A program made the translations under genes and the position numbers. The notes beneath the pieces are model-generated. The model saw only the letters and a list, made by a program, of their open reading frames with translations. It was not told where the DNA came from and ran no database searches. A stretch of 13,478 bases of DNA from Pseudorhodobacter antarcticus (lineage in GTDB: Bacteria; Pseudomonadota; Alphaproteobacteria; Rhodobacterales; Rhodobacteraceae): contig CAMAQR010000082.1 of the NCBI GenBank assembly GCA_945860375.1, forward strand, positions 1 through 13,478, given 5' to 3'. Every line of letters starts with the position of its first letter. Position 1 is the first letter of the stretch. This document shows positions 6,586 through 13,445 of the stretch, in pieces.

Positions 6586-7571
6586 AGCTGCTTTTGGCTG
6601 GGGCGACCCATAAGGGTGGCCACGTCCAGCATGCGGTTGGAAAAGCCCCATTCGTTGTCATACCAGCCGAACACCCGCAGCAGGCCACCTTTGGTGACGC
6701 GGGTCTCCGGCAGGGCCATGACGATGCTTTCGGGGCGCGCCCGCAGATCGGTGGACACCAGCGCTCGGTCGGTGACACCGATGACGCCGCCGGTCTTGCA
6801 CAGCACCGCGTTGACTTCGGCGGCATTGGTGGGCCGTTGCGTCATCACACACAGATCGACCGCAGACACGCTGGCCGTCGGCACCCGCACCGCCGAACCC
6901 TCCAGCCTTCCGGCGATCTGGGGCAGCACGATGTCCAGCAAGCGTTGGGCGCTGGTGGTGGTTGGCACCATCGACAGGGCTGCGGCGCGGGAGCGGGCAA
7001 AATCGGCGGCAGGGGCATCCACCGTGGGTTGGCTGCCCGTGTAGCAATGGATGGTGGTCATCGAACCGGTCACGATGCCCCAATTTTCATGGATCAAACG
7101 CGCCAAGGGGGCCAAGGCGTTGGTGGTGCAGGACGCGTTGGACACGACAGGCTGATCGCGCAGATCACCGTCATTTGCTCCCAGAACCACTGTGAAATCA
7201 GCGGCTTGTGAGGGACCAGAAATCAGCACCCGCGCGGCACCGGCCTGCAAGCCACGTTCGGCAACCACCCGCGCGTCCGCGCGGCCGGTGCATTCCAGCA
7301 CCACGCCGACGCTCGCCAGATCAAGGCTGGAAATATCGGCGGTACGGTGCAGCGGGATCGCTTGCCCGTTCACCACCAGCGCCCCATCGGCCAAGGCCAC
7401 AGAGCCGTGCCAAGGGCCGAACACCGAGTCATATTCAAACAAATACGCGCACATCTCTGCCGCCGCGATGTCATTGATCCCGGCGATGTGCACACCCGGC
7501 GCAGCCCCCAGCATCGCCGCGCGCAGCACTGACCGACCGATCCGACCAAAGCCATTGATGAACACGCGCAT
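6582..7571 (-). CDS. gap: Glyceraldehyde-3-phosphate dehydrogenase
   Basis: The 329-residue cytosolic enzyme catalyses the reversible, phosphate-dependent oxidation of glyceraldehyde-3-phosphate to 1,3-bisphosphoglycerate in glycolysis and gluconeogenesis. The NAD-binding start MRVFINGFGRIGRSVLR is followed by GINDI (Asp34, the residue contacting the adenosine ribose). The catalytic loop is SNASCTTNALAPLA with nucleophile Cys148; the usual second Cys of CTTNC is Ala. His175 lies in TTIHCYTGSQ. Phosphate-site and C-terminal motifs RVPTASVSAVDL and WYDNEWGFSNRMLD are present. Length matches type I GAPDH. The start at 7571 is preceded by a G-run (7578-7582). It follows bhcR in the same direction, 65 bp after that gene's stop, with no obvious terminator between them. 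It may be a second gap paralogue for gluconeogenic growth; that is inference. Confidence 0.93.
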   Translation of the reverse strand: MRVFINGFGRIGRSVLRAAMLGAAPGVHIAGINDIAAAEMCAYLFEYDSVFGPWHGSVALADGALVVNGQAIPLHRTADISSLDLASVGVVLECTGRADARVVAERGLQAGAARVLISGPSQAADFTVVLGANDGDLRDQPVVSNASCTTNALAPLARLIHENWGIVTGSMTTIHCYTGSQPTVDAPAADFARSRAAALSMVPTTTSAQRLLDIVLPQIAGRLEGSAVRVPTASVSAVDLCVMTQRPTNAAEVNAVLCKTGGVIGVTDRALVSTDLRARPESIVMALPETRVTKGGLLRVFGWYDNEWGFSNRMLDVATLMGRPSQKQL

Positions 7572-7636
7572 GATCTGCCCCCGCTTTGCGCCAGACAGAT
7601 CACGGCGCGGCCCGCCGATCAATGGGTTTGATCAAA

Positions 7637-8455
7637 TTATTCCGGTCGCACGCCCCCCGTCGCCCGCGTAACCTGATCCGCCGCCTCGCGCACCAAAGTC
7701 CCGAACCGGGTGGCATCCGACAGCCCCATCCGAAACGCCGGACCCGACACCGAGAGCCCTGCAACCGGCTCGCCATGGGCGTTGAATATGGGGGCGGCGA
7801 CGCAGCGCATGCCCTCGGCGCGTTCCTGATCGTCAATCGCAAAGCCGCGCTGGCGGGTGCGGTCCAGATCGCGCATCAGGCTTTCGATAGAGCTGAGCGA
7901 CAGCGAGGTGAACCGCTGCAAGCCCTTGCGGGACAAAATGCCCTGCACGCGGTCTTCGTGATACCAAGCCAGCAGCGCCTTGCCGATGCCGGACACATGC
8001 ATCGGCCCTTTGGTGCCCGGCGGAAAGAAAGCGCGGATGGCGTTGTGGGTTTCGATCTGCGCCAGAAACAGCACCTCGTCCCCGGCCTCAATGCCCAGAT
8101 TTGCCGTCTCGCCAGTGTCGCGCATCAGTTGGTCCATCGGCTGACGCGCGCGTTCAACGACCTTGGTGCGGCGCAAAAAGGCGGTGCCGACGCGGAAGGC
8201 CCCGCCGCCGACGTGCCAGATCTGCCCCGGTTCTTCGCATTCCACCATGCCACGCGCCTGCATTGTCACCAAGGCGCGAAACACCGTTGCCACCGCCTGT
8301 TCGCTTTGCACCGCAAGTTCCGAAAGCGTCAAACCGGGGCTGATGGCCAAAATCTCCAGCAGACCCAAAGCGCGGTCCAACGCCTGCACGGTGTTCTGAT
8401 CGGTCTTGTCGTGGAACGCCTTGGGGCGACCACGCGGGCGGGGTTGATCTGACAT
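7637..8455 (-). CDS. bhcR: IclR-family regulator of the beta-hydroxyaspartate cycle (BhcR)
   Basis: The 272-residue regulator begins with a basic tail (PRPRGRPK), then a winged helix-turn-helix at about 25-80 (ALDRALGLLEILA, LTLSELAVQSEQAVATVFR). The IclR effector domain follows, about 95-260 (TANLGIEAGDEVLFLAQIET, MHVSGIGKALLAW, GFAIDDQERAEGMRCVAAPI, GLSVSGP). Position decides the name: it diverges from bhcA exactly as in Paracoccus denitrificans, where BhcR binds the bhc promoter and releases it in the presence of glyoxylate. The ATG at 8453-8455 has GGGA at 8460-8463. The frame is open 161 codons further upstream, across the bhcA start, but that extension is antisense to bhcA and does not look like protein. 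The gap gene lies 65 bp downstream. The family is certain; the BhcR name is very likely. Confidence 0.92.
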   Translation of the reverse strand: MSDQPRPRGRPKAFHDKTDQNTVQALDRALGLLEILAISPGLTLSELAVQSEQAVATVFRALVTMQARGMVECEEPGQIWHVGGGAFRVGTAFLRRTKVVERARQPMDQLMRDTGETANLGIEAGDEVLFLAQIETHNAIRAFFPPGTKGPMHVSGIGKALLAWYHEDRVQGILSRKGLQRFTSLSLSSIESLMRDLDRTRQRGFAIDDQERAEGMRCVAAPIFNAHGEPVAGLSVSGPAFRMGLSDATRFGTLVREAADQVTRATGGVRPE

Positions 8456-8615
8456 AATTTCCCTTTGGGTTGGGGCGTCGCGGCCCTTGAAAAATCGCAA
8501 CAGCATGAAGTTGCACATGATTGCCACATTTTTCATTAGGTGAAAAACAATTTCGAAAAAATTGCGCGCGCTGCCCCTGCGACCTAGAGTCACAGCAACA
8601 GCCACGGAGTTTCCC
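8456..8615. promoter_or_regulatory. bhcR-bhcA divergent control region with candidate operator
   Basis: The 160-bp gap between the divergent start codons contains two abutting palindromes: TTTTTCA (8529-8535) paired with TGAAAAA (8541-8547) across five bases, then CAATTT (8548-8553) paired with AAATTG (8559-8564). The second contains TTTCGAAA at 8551-8558. AT-rich dyads like these suit an IclR dimer pair. A plausible sigma-70 promoter for bhcA is TTGCGC (8562-8567), a 17-bp spacer, then TAGAGT (8585-8590). It would place the transcript start about 20 bases before the ATG, and the second palindrome touches the -35. The promoter is a weak consensus match and is inference. Confidence 0.55.
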
Positions 8616-9785
8616 ATGTCCAGCCAAAACCCGGTCTTCATCCCCGGCCCGACCAATATCCCCGAGGCGATCCGCAAGGCCTGCGATATGCCGACGCTTG
8701 ACCACCGCTCGCCTGCGTTTGGGCGGCTGTTCAAGCCCGCAGTCGAAGGTGTGCGGCGGGTGCTGAAGATGGACGCAGGCGAGGTGATTATCCTGCCAAG
8801 CACCGGCACCGGTGGTTGGGAAGCCGCCATTTCCAACACGTTATCACCCGGCGATACCGTTCTGGCTGCGCGCTTTGGCATGTTCAGCCACCGTTGGATT
8901 GACATGTGCCAGCGCCATGGCCTGCAGGTGGACATCATCGAAACGCCTTGGGGTCAGGGTGCGCCTTTGGCTGCCATTGAGGCGGCGTTGGAGGCGGACA
9001 GCGACCACCGCATCAAAGCGGTTCTGGCCACGCACAATGAAACCGCGACGGGGGTGAAGTCCGACATCGCGGGCATTCGTCGCGCCATGGACGCGGCTGG
9101 GCATCCGGCGATGCTGTTTGTCGATGGGGTGTCGTCGATCGGGTCGATGCCGTTTGAGATGGGCGCTTGGGGTGTCGATGTGGCGATTGCGGGCAGCCAG
9201 AAAGGGTTCATGCTGCCTGCGGGTCTGGCGATTTTGGGGGTTTCTCCCAAAGCTTTGGCCGCTATGGAAACTGCCTGCCTGCCCCGCACTTTCTTTGATT
9301 TCAAGGACATGCTGCGGAGCTATGCGGCGGGCGGCTATCCCTACACCCCCGCAGTCGGCCTGATTGCGGGTCTGGCCCGCAGCATAGAAATGCTGGAGGA
9401 TGAGGGGCTGGAGGCGGTTTATGCCCGCCACCACCGTCTGGCGACGGGCGTGCGCCGCGCGGTAGCGGCTTGGGGGATGCGGCCCTGCGCGGTGTCGGCA
9501 GACCTTTATTCCGATACGGTGACGGCGGTGGTGGTGCCAGAGGGCTGCAACGGCACCGATCTGGTGCAACTGGCGGCGCAGAAATACGCTGTGGCTTTTG
9601 GGGTGGGCTTGGGCGAGGTTGCGGGCAAGGTGTTCCGCATTGGCCATCTGGGCATGTTGACCGATGTGATGATGCTGTCGGGTCTGGCCACGGCAGAAAT
9701 GTGCATGGCCGATCTGGGCTGGCCTGTGACTTTGGGGTCTGGCGTTGCGGCGGCGCAAGATCATTACCGCCGTACGGCTAAGTAG
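8616..9785 (+). CDS. bhcA: Aspartate-glyoxylate aminotransferase (BhcA)
   Basis: The 389-residue class-V PLP aminotransferase, in the cytosol, transfers the amino group of aspartate to glyoxylate to give glycine and oxaloacetate, opening and closing the beta-hydroxyaspartate cycle. Family signs are FIPGPTNIPEAIRKA at the N-terminus, LPSTGTGGWEAAI (60-72) in the cofactor pocket, LATHNETATGV (137-147), VDGVSSIGSMPF (169-180) and the Schiff-base Lys196 in AGSQKGFMLP. FRIGHLGML near the C-terminus holds the carboxylate-binding Arg. The ATG at 8616 has GGAG at 8606-8609; the longer open frame upstream crosses the operator region and is rejected. By sequence alone it could be called serine-glyoxylate or alanine-glyoxylate aminotransferase; the three following genes fix its role. 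It is first in a four-gene operon. Confidence 0.92.
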   Translation: MSSQNPVFIPGPTNIPEAIRKACDMPTLDHRSPAFGRLFKPAVEGVRRVLKMDAGEVIILPSTGTGGWEAAISNTLSPGDTVLAARFGMFSHRWIDMCQRHGLQVDIIETPWGQGAPLAAIEAALEADSDHRIKAVLATHNETATGVKSDIAGIRRAMDAAGHPAMLFVDGVSSIGSMPFEMGAWGVDVAIAGSQKGFMLPAGLAILGVSPKALAAMETACLPRTFFDFKDMLRSYAAGGYPYTPAVGLIAGLARSIEMLEDEGLEAVYARHHRLATGVRRAVAAWGMRPCAVSADLYSDTVTAVVVPEGCNGTDLVQLAAQKYAVAFGVGLGEVAGKVFRIGHLGMLTDVMMLSGLATAEMCMADLGWPVTLGSGVAAAQDHYRRTAK

Positions 9786-9794
9786 GAGAACGCG

Positions 9795-10748
9795 ATGTAC
9801 ATTCCGACTTATCAAGATGTTGAGGCCGCCCACGCCCGGATCGCGCCCTATATCCACCGCACGCCGATCCTGACGTCCAGTTACCTGAACGCTTTGACCG
9901 GAGCGGAGTTGTATTTCAAATGCGAGAACTTTCAAAAGGCCGGGGCGTTCAAGGCGCGGGGGGCGTCAAACGCGGTGTTCGGTCTTTCGGACGCGCAGGC
10001 GGCCAAGGGTGTGGCAACGCATTCTTCGGGCAATCATGGCCTGTGCTTGTCCTATGCGGCGGGGCGGCGGGGGATTCCCTGCACCGTAGTGATGCCGCGT
10101 ACCGCCCCGCAGGCCAAGAAGGACGCCGTCGCGGGCTATGGCGGGCGGGTGGTGGAATGTGAACCTTCGACCACCGCGCGAGAGGCGGTGTTTGCGCAAG
10201 TGATGGCGGGCAGCGGTGCGGAGTTCGTGCATCCCTACAACGATCCGCGGGTGATTGCCGGTCAAGCCACCTGCGCGCGTGAGGTGAACGAACAGGTGCC
10301 GGGACTGGATGCGGTGATCGCGCCGATTGGCGGCGGCGGCATGATCTCGGGCACCTGCCTGACGCTGTCCACCATCGCGCCGGGGGTGAAAATTTACGCG
10401 GCCGAACCGGAGCAGGCCGACGATGCGGCCCGGTCGTTCCGCGCGGGCCATATCATCGCAGATGATGCGCCCGAAACCGTAGCCGATGGGTTGAAAGTGC
10501 CGTTGAAAGAGCTGACCTGGCACTTTGTGCAGCGGCATGTGACGGATATTCTGACCACCTCTGAGGATGAAATCATCGAGGCGATGAAGCTGACGTGGAA
10601 GCGGATGAAAATCGTGATGGAGCCGTCTTGCGCCGTGCCTTTGGCCGCCATCCTGCGCAACCCCGAGGTGTTCCGGGGCAAGCGGGTGGGGGTGATCATC
10701 ACCGGCGGCAACGTGGATCTGGACAAATTGCCCTGGATGCAGGGCTGA
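9795..10748 (+). CDS. bhcB: beta-Hydroxyaspartate dehydratase (BhcB)
   Basis: The 317-residue fold-type II PLP enzyme of the serine/threonine dehydratase family removes water from erythro-beta-hydroxyaspartate to yield iminosuccinate. The Schiff-base lysine is Lys53 in NFQKAGAFKARGA. SSGNHG (77-82) binds the substrate carboxylate, GGGGM (179-183) binds the cofactor phosphate, and EPSCAVPLAA and ITGGNVDL complete the C-terminal cofactor pocket. No regulatory ACT domain is present, as in serine racemase-like dehydratases. AGGAG at 9784-9788 overlaps the bhcA stop codon, nine bases separate the genes, and translation is probably coupled. Generic annotation would be threonine dehydratase or serine racemase; the operon argues for the beta-hydroxyaspartate substrate. 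Confidence 0.92.
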   Translation: MYIPTYQDVEAAHARIAPYIHRTPILTSSYLNALTGAELYFKCENFQKAGAFKARGASNAVFGLSDAQAAKGVATHSSGNHGLCLSYAAGRRGIPCTVVMPRTAPQAKKDAVAGYGGRVVECEPSTTAREAVFAQVMAGSGAEFVHPYNDPRVIAGQATCAREVNEQVPGLDAVIAPIGGGGMISGTCLTLSTIAPGVKIYAAEPEQADDAARSFRAGHIIADDAPETVADGLKVPLKELTWHFVQRHVTDILTTSEDEIIEAMKLTWKRMKIVMEPSCAVPLAAILRNPEVFRGKRVGVIITGGNVDLDKLPWMQG

Positions 10749-10758
10749 GGAGCGGAAG

Positions 10759-11910
10759 ATGACATTCGATGGTTTTGAAGTTGGCTTTGACATTCCCGCC
10801 CTGCCCGGCATGGCCGAGGCAGATATCCAGACGCCCTGTCTGGTGCTGGACCTCGACGCCTTAGAGCGCAATATCAAGAAGATGGGCGACTATGCCCGCG
10901 CCCACGGCATGCGCCACCGTGTGCATGGCAAGATGCACAAATCGGTCGATGTCGCGCTGTTGCAGGAAACCTTGGGTGGGTCTTGCGGGGTGTGCTGTCA
11001 GAAAGTGTCCGAGGCAGAGGTGTTCGCGCGCGGTGGCATTCGCGATGTGCTGGTGTCAAATCAGGTGCGCGATCCGGCCAAGATTGACCGGTTGGCGCGG
11101 CTGCCCTTGTTGGGGGCGCGCACGATTGTTTGCGTCGATGATCTGGCCAATGTTCCCGATCTCTCGGCTGCGGCGGTCCGGCATGGCACCACGATTGAAT
11201 GTCTGGTGGAAATCGATTGCGGCGCGGGGCGTTGTGGGGTGAAGACCACGCCGGACGTGGTCGCGATTGCGCAGGCGATTGACGCGGCAGCGGGGCTGAT
11301 GTTCAGCGGCATTCAGGCCTATCAGGGCGCGATGCAGCATATGGATGTCTTTGCCGACCGGAAGGCCAAGATTGATCTGGCGGTCGCCCAAGTGGCGGAT
11401 GCGGTGGCGGGGCTGGCGGCTGTGGGGTTGGGCTGCGACATCGTCGGCGGTGGCGGCACTGGCAGCTACCAGTTTGAGGCGGGCTCTGGCGTCTATAACG
11501 AACTGCAATGCGGGTCTTACGCCTTCATGGACGCTGATTATGGGCGGATTTTGGATGAAAATGGTCAACGGATTGACCGGGGCGAATGGGAAAACGCGCT
11601 GTTCATCCTGACAAGCGTGATGAGCCACGTCAAGACGGACAAGGCGATTGTCGATGCAGGCTTGAAGGTGCAATCGGTGGATTCCGGCCTGCCGGTGGTG
11701 TTTGGGCGGACCGATGTGAAATATGTCAAATGCAGTGATGAGCATGGTGTGATCGACGATCCCTCCGGTGTGCTGAAGGTCAACGACAAGCTGCGGCTGG
11801 TGCCGGGCCACTGCGACCCCACCTGCAATGTGCATGATTGGTATGTGGGCGTGCGCGGTGGTGTGGTGGAGGTGGTTTGGCCGGTATCGGCGCGCGGCAA
11901 GGCGTATTGA
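10759..11910 (+). CDS. bhcC: beta-Hydroxyaspartate aldolase (BhcC)
   Basis: The 383-residue fold-type III PLP aldolase, of the D-threonine aldolase / D-serine dehydratase (DSD1) family, condenses glycine with glyoxylate to beta-hydroxyaspartate. The N-terminal barrel begins DIQTPCLVLDLDALERNI (22-39). The Schiff-base lysine is expected at Lys58 in RVHGKMHKS. GGGGTGSYQF forms the phosphate-binding turn. The divalent-metal site of the C-terminal domain is PGHCDPTCN, with His351 and Asp353 matching the metal ligands of D-threonine aldolases. AGGAG at 10748-10752 overlaps the bhcB stop and sits six bases from the ATG. The Cys-rich stretch SCGVCCQKVSEAE (about 74-86) is as in relatives. Sequence alone would suggest D-threonine aldolase; context gives BhcC. 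Confidence 0.92.
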   Translation: MTFDGFEVGFDIPALPGMAEADIQTPCLVLDLDALERNIKKMGDYARAHGMRHRVHGKMHKSVDVALLQETLGGSCGVCCQKVSEAEVFARGGIRDVLVSNQVRDPAKIDRLARLPLLGARTIVCVDDLANVPDLSAAAVRHGTTIECLVEIDCGAGRCGVKTTPDVVAIAQAIDAAAGLMFSGIQAYQGAMQHMDVFADRKAKIDLAVAQVADAVAGLAAVGLGCDIVGGGGTGSYQFEAGSGVYNELQCGSYAFMDADYGRILDENGQRIDRGEWENALFILTSVMSHVKTDKAIVDAGLKVQSVDSGLPVVFGRTDVKYVKCSDEHGVIDDPSGVLKVNDKLRLVPGHCDPTCNVHDWYVGVRGGVVEVVWPVSARGKAY

Positions 11911-11911
11911 C

Positions 11912-11967
11912 GGTCAAGGCCGGGGGCCAGCCCCCAAGCCCTTGGCCGACCCCCGGATACTTTGACC
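11912..11967 (+). repeat. Strong intergenic hairpin between bhcC and bhcD
   Basis: The bhcC stop is followed by a long inverted repeat. GGTCAA (11912-11917) pairs with TTGACC (11962-11967), and CCGGGGG (11920-11926) pairs with CCCCCGG (11950-11956). Alternative inner stems are GGGGG/CCCCC (11922-11926 with 11931-11935) and CCAAG/CTTGG (11934-11945). No U-run follows, so it is not a standard terminator. CCAGCCCCC and CCCCCGGAT-ACTTT resemble palindromic units that I recall as frequent in Rhodobacterales intergenic DNA. It may protect the bhcABC message or set bhcD expression lower; that is inference. Confidence 0.7.
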
Positions 11968-11991
11968 ACTGTGAAACAAAAGGACTGGCAC

Positions 11992-12954
11992 ATGCTTATC
12001 ATACCCGAGGCCCTGATCGCGGAACTGGTGTCGGCAGCGGATGCCTTTGCGGCGATGGAGGGCTGTTTTGCGTCGATGGCGCGGGGCGATGCTTATAACT
12101 TCCCGGTGGTGCGGGAGGCGTTGGGCGAAGGGCGGCAATACGGGTTCAAATCCGGGCTGGACCGCGCGGGCGCGCAGTTGGGGGTGAAGGCGGGGGGGTA
12201 TTTTCCCGGCAACGCAGGCCGCGGGATGACCAACCACCAATCCAACGTGTTCCTGTTTGATCCAGACAGCGGCGTGCCTGTGGCGATGGTGGGGGGCAAT
12301 CTGTTGACCGCGCTGCGCACAGCGGCGGCGGCGACGATTTCGATAGACCGTCTGGCGCGCCCTGATGCGCGGGTGCTGGGTATTGTGGGTGCAGGCCATC
12401 AGGCGGGGTTTCAATTGCGCGCGGCTGCGCGGGTGCGGCGATTTGAGCGGGTTGTGGCGTGGAACCTGCACCCCGAGATGTTGCCCAAGCTGGGTGCGAT
12501 TGCGGCCGAACTTGGTTTGCCATTTAAAGCGGTGTCGCTGGAACGGCTGGGGGCTGAGGCGGATGTAATCATCACCATCACATCATCTCCTGCGGCATCG
12601 CTGTTGAGCGCCCATGTCCGCTCTGGCGCACATTTGGCCTGCATGGGGACGGATACGGTGGGAAAACAAGAGGTTGAGCCTGCGATTTTGGCGCGATCCA
12701 CTGTATTCACCGACGAAGTGGCGCAGTCTGTGACCCTCGGCGAAGCGCAGCATGCGGTGGCGCTGGGGCTGCTGCGGGCGGGCGACATCACGCCACTGGG
12801 TGATGTGCTGATCGGGCGACATCCGGGGCGCAGCACAGCTGATCAGATCACCCTCTTCGATGGCACCGGGGTCGGGTTGCAGGATCTGGCGGTGGCCGCG
12901 ATGGCCGTCACCCGCGCCAGACAGCGCGGGTTGGGCATCGAGGTGACGGTTTAA
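11992..12954 (+). CDS. bhcD: Iminosuccinate reductase (BhcD)
   Basis: The 320-residue enzyme belongs to the ornithine cyclodeaminase / mu-crystallin family and reduces iminosuccinate to aspartate with a nicotinamide cofactor. Signs are YGFKSGLDRAG and LGVKAGGYFPGN (Lys66, the family's substrate-binding Lys), GNLLTALRTAAA (Arg109), the Rossmann motif GIVGAGHQAGFQL (130-142), ITITSS (195-199 region), GTDTVGKQE and the C-terminal DGTGVGLQDLAVAA. I chose the ATG at 11992, with AAGGA eight bases upstream. A TTG at 11962 would add ten residues but lies inside the hairpin stem. It is the last gene of the bhc operon, 81 bp after bhcC, whereas the other gaps are about 10 bp. Ornithine cyclodeaminase would be the generic call. 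Confidence 0.92.
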   Translation: MLIIPEALIAELVSAADAFAAMEGCFASMARGDAYNFPVVREALGEGRQYGFKSGLDRAGAQLGVKAGGYFPGNAGRGMTNHQSNVFLFDPDSGVPVAMVGGNLLTALRTAAAATISIDRLARPDARVLGIVGAGHQAGFQLRAAARVRRFERVVAWNLHPEMLPKLGAIAAELGLPFKAVSLERLGAEADVIITITSSPAASLLSAHVRSGAHLACMGTDTVGKQEVEPAILARSTVFTDEVAQSVTLGEAQHAVALGLLRAGDITPLGDVLIGRHPGRSTADQITLFDGTGVGLQDLAVAAMAVTRARQRGLGIEVTV

Positions 12955-13157
12955 AGCGGATTTGCGTCCATCTGCTTCAGATTGAAGCAACTTCAAGACC
13001 TGAGTACGTTACGAGTGACGTTTGTCCGACTGAACCCGACGTCGCCAGGCCAAGGCGGCTGCCTTGACCTGCAGGCGCGCGACCAGACCGCGACCATGGT
13101 TCAGCCGCAACATGCTTCAGGCCCTTGGCAAAACAGCGCTGATAGTACGTAAAACAA
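12955..13157. other. Gene-free stretch after bhcD
   Basis: No reading frame here resembles a protein I know; the longest minus-strand piece with a start codon is 34 codons. A small hairpin, GCTTCA-GAT-TGAAGC, lies at 12974-12988, 17 bases after the bhcD stop, but it has no U-run, so termination of the bhc transcript there is uncertain. The rest is moderately GC-rich and may be decayed coding DNA. Confidence 0.4.
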
Positions 13158-13181
13158 AACGCCCGCGATAACGCGGGCGTT
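13158..13181 (-). terminator. Rho-independent terminator for the small secreted-protein gene
   Basis: AACGCCCGCG (13158-13167), loop ATAA, and CGCGGGCGTT (13172-13181) form a perfect 10-bp stem. Read on the minus strand, the stem is followed by TTTTGTTTT, the expected U-rich tail, 37 bases after the stop codon of the gene ending at 13218. On the plus strand the stem is followed by CAAAAAGG, so it serves the minus-strand gene and is at best a weak stop for bhc read-through. Confidence 0.85.
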
Positions 13182-13217
13182 CAAAAAGGCGCAGATGCTT
13201 TGGGTTGGCAGAGTCTC

Positions 13218-13445
13218 TTACTGAATCTCTTCTTCATTGCTGCCGCTGGTGTCGCCGCCCAAGACTGCTGCAGCGGTGATGCCGAGCATAAGCAAAACAA
13301 GCAAGCCGCCCGCGCTGCTGCTGTTTGGACCGGGAACAACGGTGGGCTCTGGTTCGACTTCTGCCGACTCGATGCCGCCAGCGAAAGCGGTGGTGGACGA
13401 AGCTGCAACCGAAGCAGCCATCAGAAACGCTGTGATCTTTTTCAT
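13218..13445 (-). CDS. Small secreted or membrane-anchored protein of unknown function
   Basis: The 75-residue protein starts MKKITAFLMAASVAASSTTA, a classic Sec signal peptide with likely cleavage after AFA (residue 22). A short acidic, proline-containing linker follows (EVEPEPTVVPGPNSSS), then a hydrophobic segment at about 46-64 (AGGLLVLLMLGITAAAVLGG) and an acidic C-terminal tail (NEEEIQ). After cleavage it would be a single-span membrane peptide or a small hydrophobic secreted peptide. The start at 13443-13445 has GGAG at 13453-13456; a frame extension to 13472 would put nine residues before the signal peptide and is unlikely. The perfect terminator 37 bases downstream supports a real monocistronic gene. 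I know similarly built small proteins in Rhodobacterales but no function for them. Confidence 0.7.
   Translation of the reverse strand: MKKITAFLMAASVAASSTTAFAGGIESAEVEPEPTVVPGPNSSSAGGLLVLLMLGITAAAVLGGDTSGSNEEEIQ

Noticed and set aside
7586..8452. 288-codon plus-strand frame across bhcR
   Set aside because: Antisense to bhcR, with composition typical of a shadow frame (His/Arg/Ala-rich) and no domain.
8456..8938. 161-codon upstream extension of bhcR
   Set aside because: It runs through the operator region and antisense to bhcA. The IclR domain begins shortly after the ATG at 8455, which has its own ribosome site.
8844..10877. Long minus-strand frames opposite bhcA and bhcB
   Set aside because: Antisense to well-supported PLP enzymes, with Arg/His/Gln-rich translations and no motifs.
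11962..11991. TTG start extending bhcD by ten residues
   Set aside because: The TTG sits in the hairpin stem, and the ATG at 11992 has a well-spaced AAGGA and begins at the expected family N-terminus.
13158..13181. Terminator assigned to the bhc operon
   Set aside because: On the plus strand no U-run follows the stem and it is 200 bases past bhcD. The U-rich tail is on the minus-strand side.
13218..13445. Protein-sorting C-terminus (PEP-CTERM or VPEID-CTERM type)
   Set aside because: The hydrophobic segment is followed by an acidic tail rather than the basic cluster of those signals, and no signature tripeptide or motif is present.
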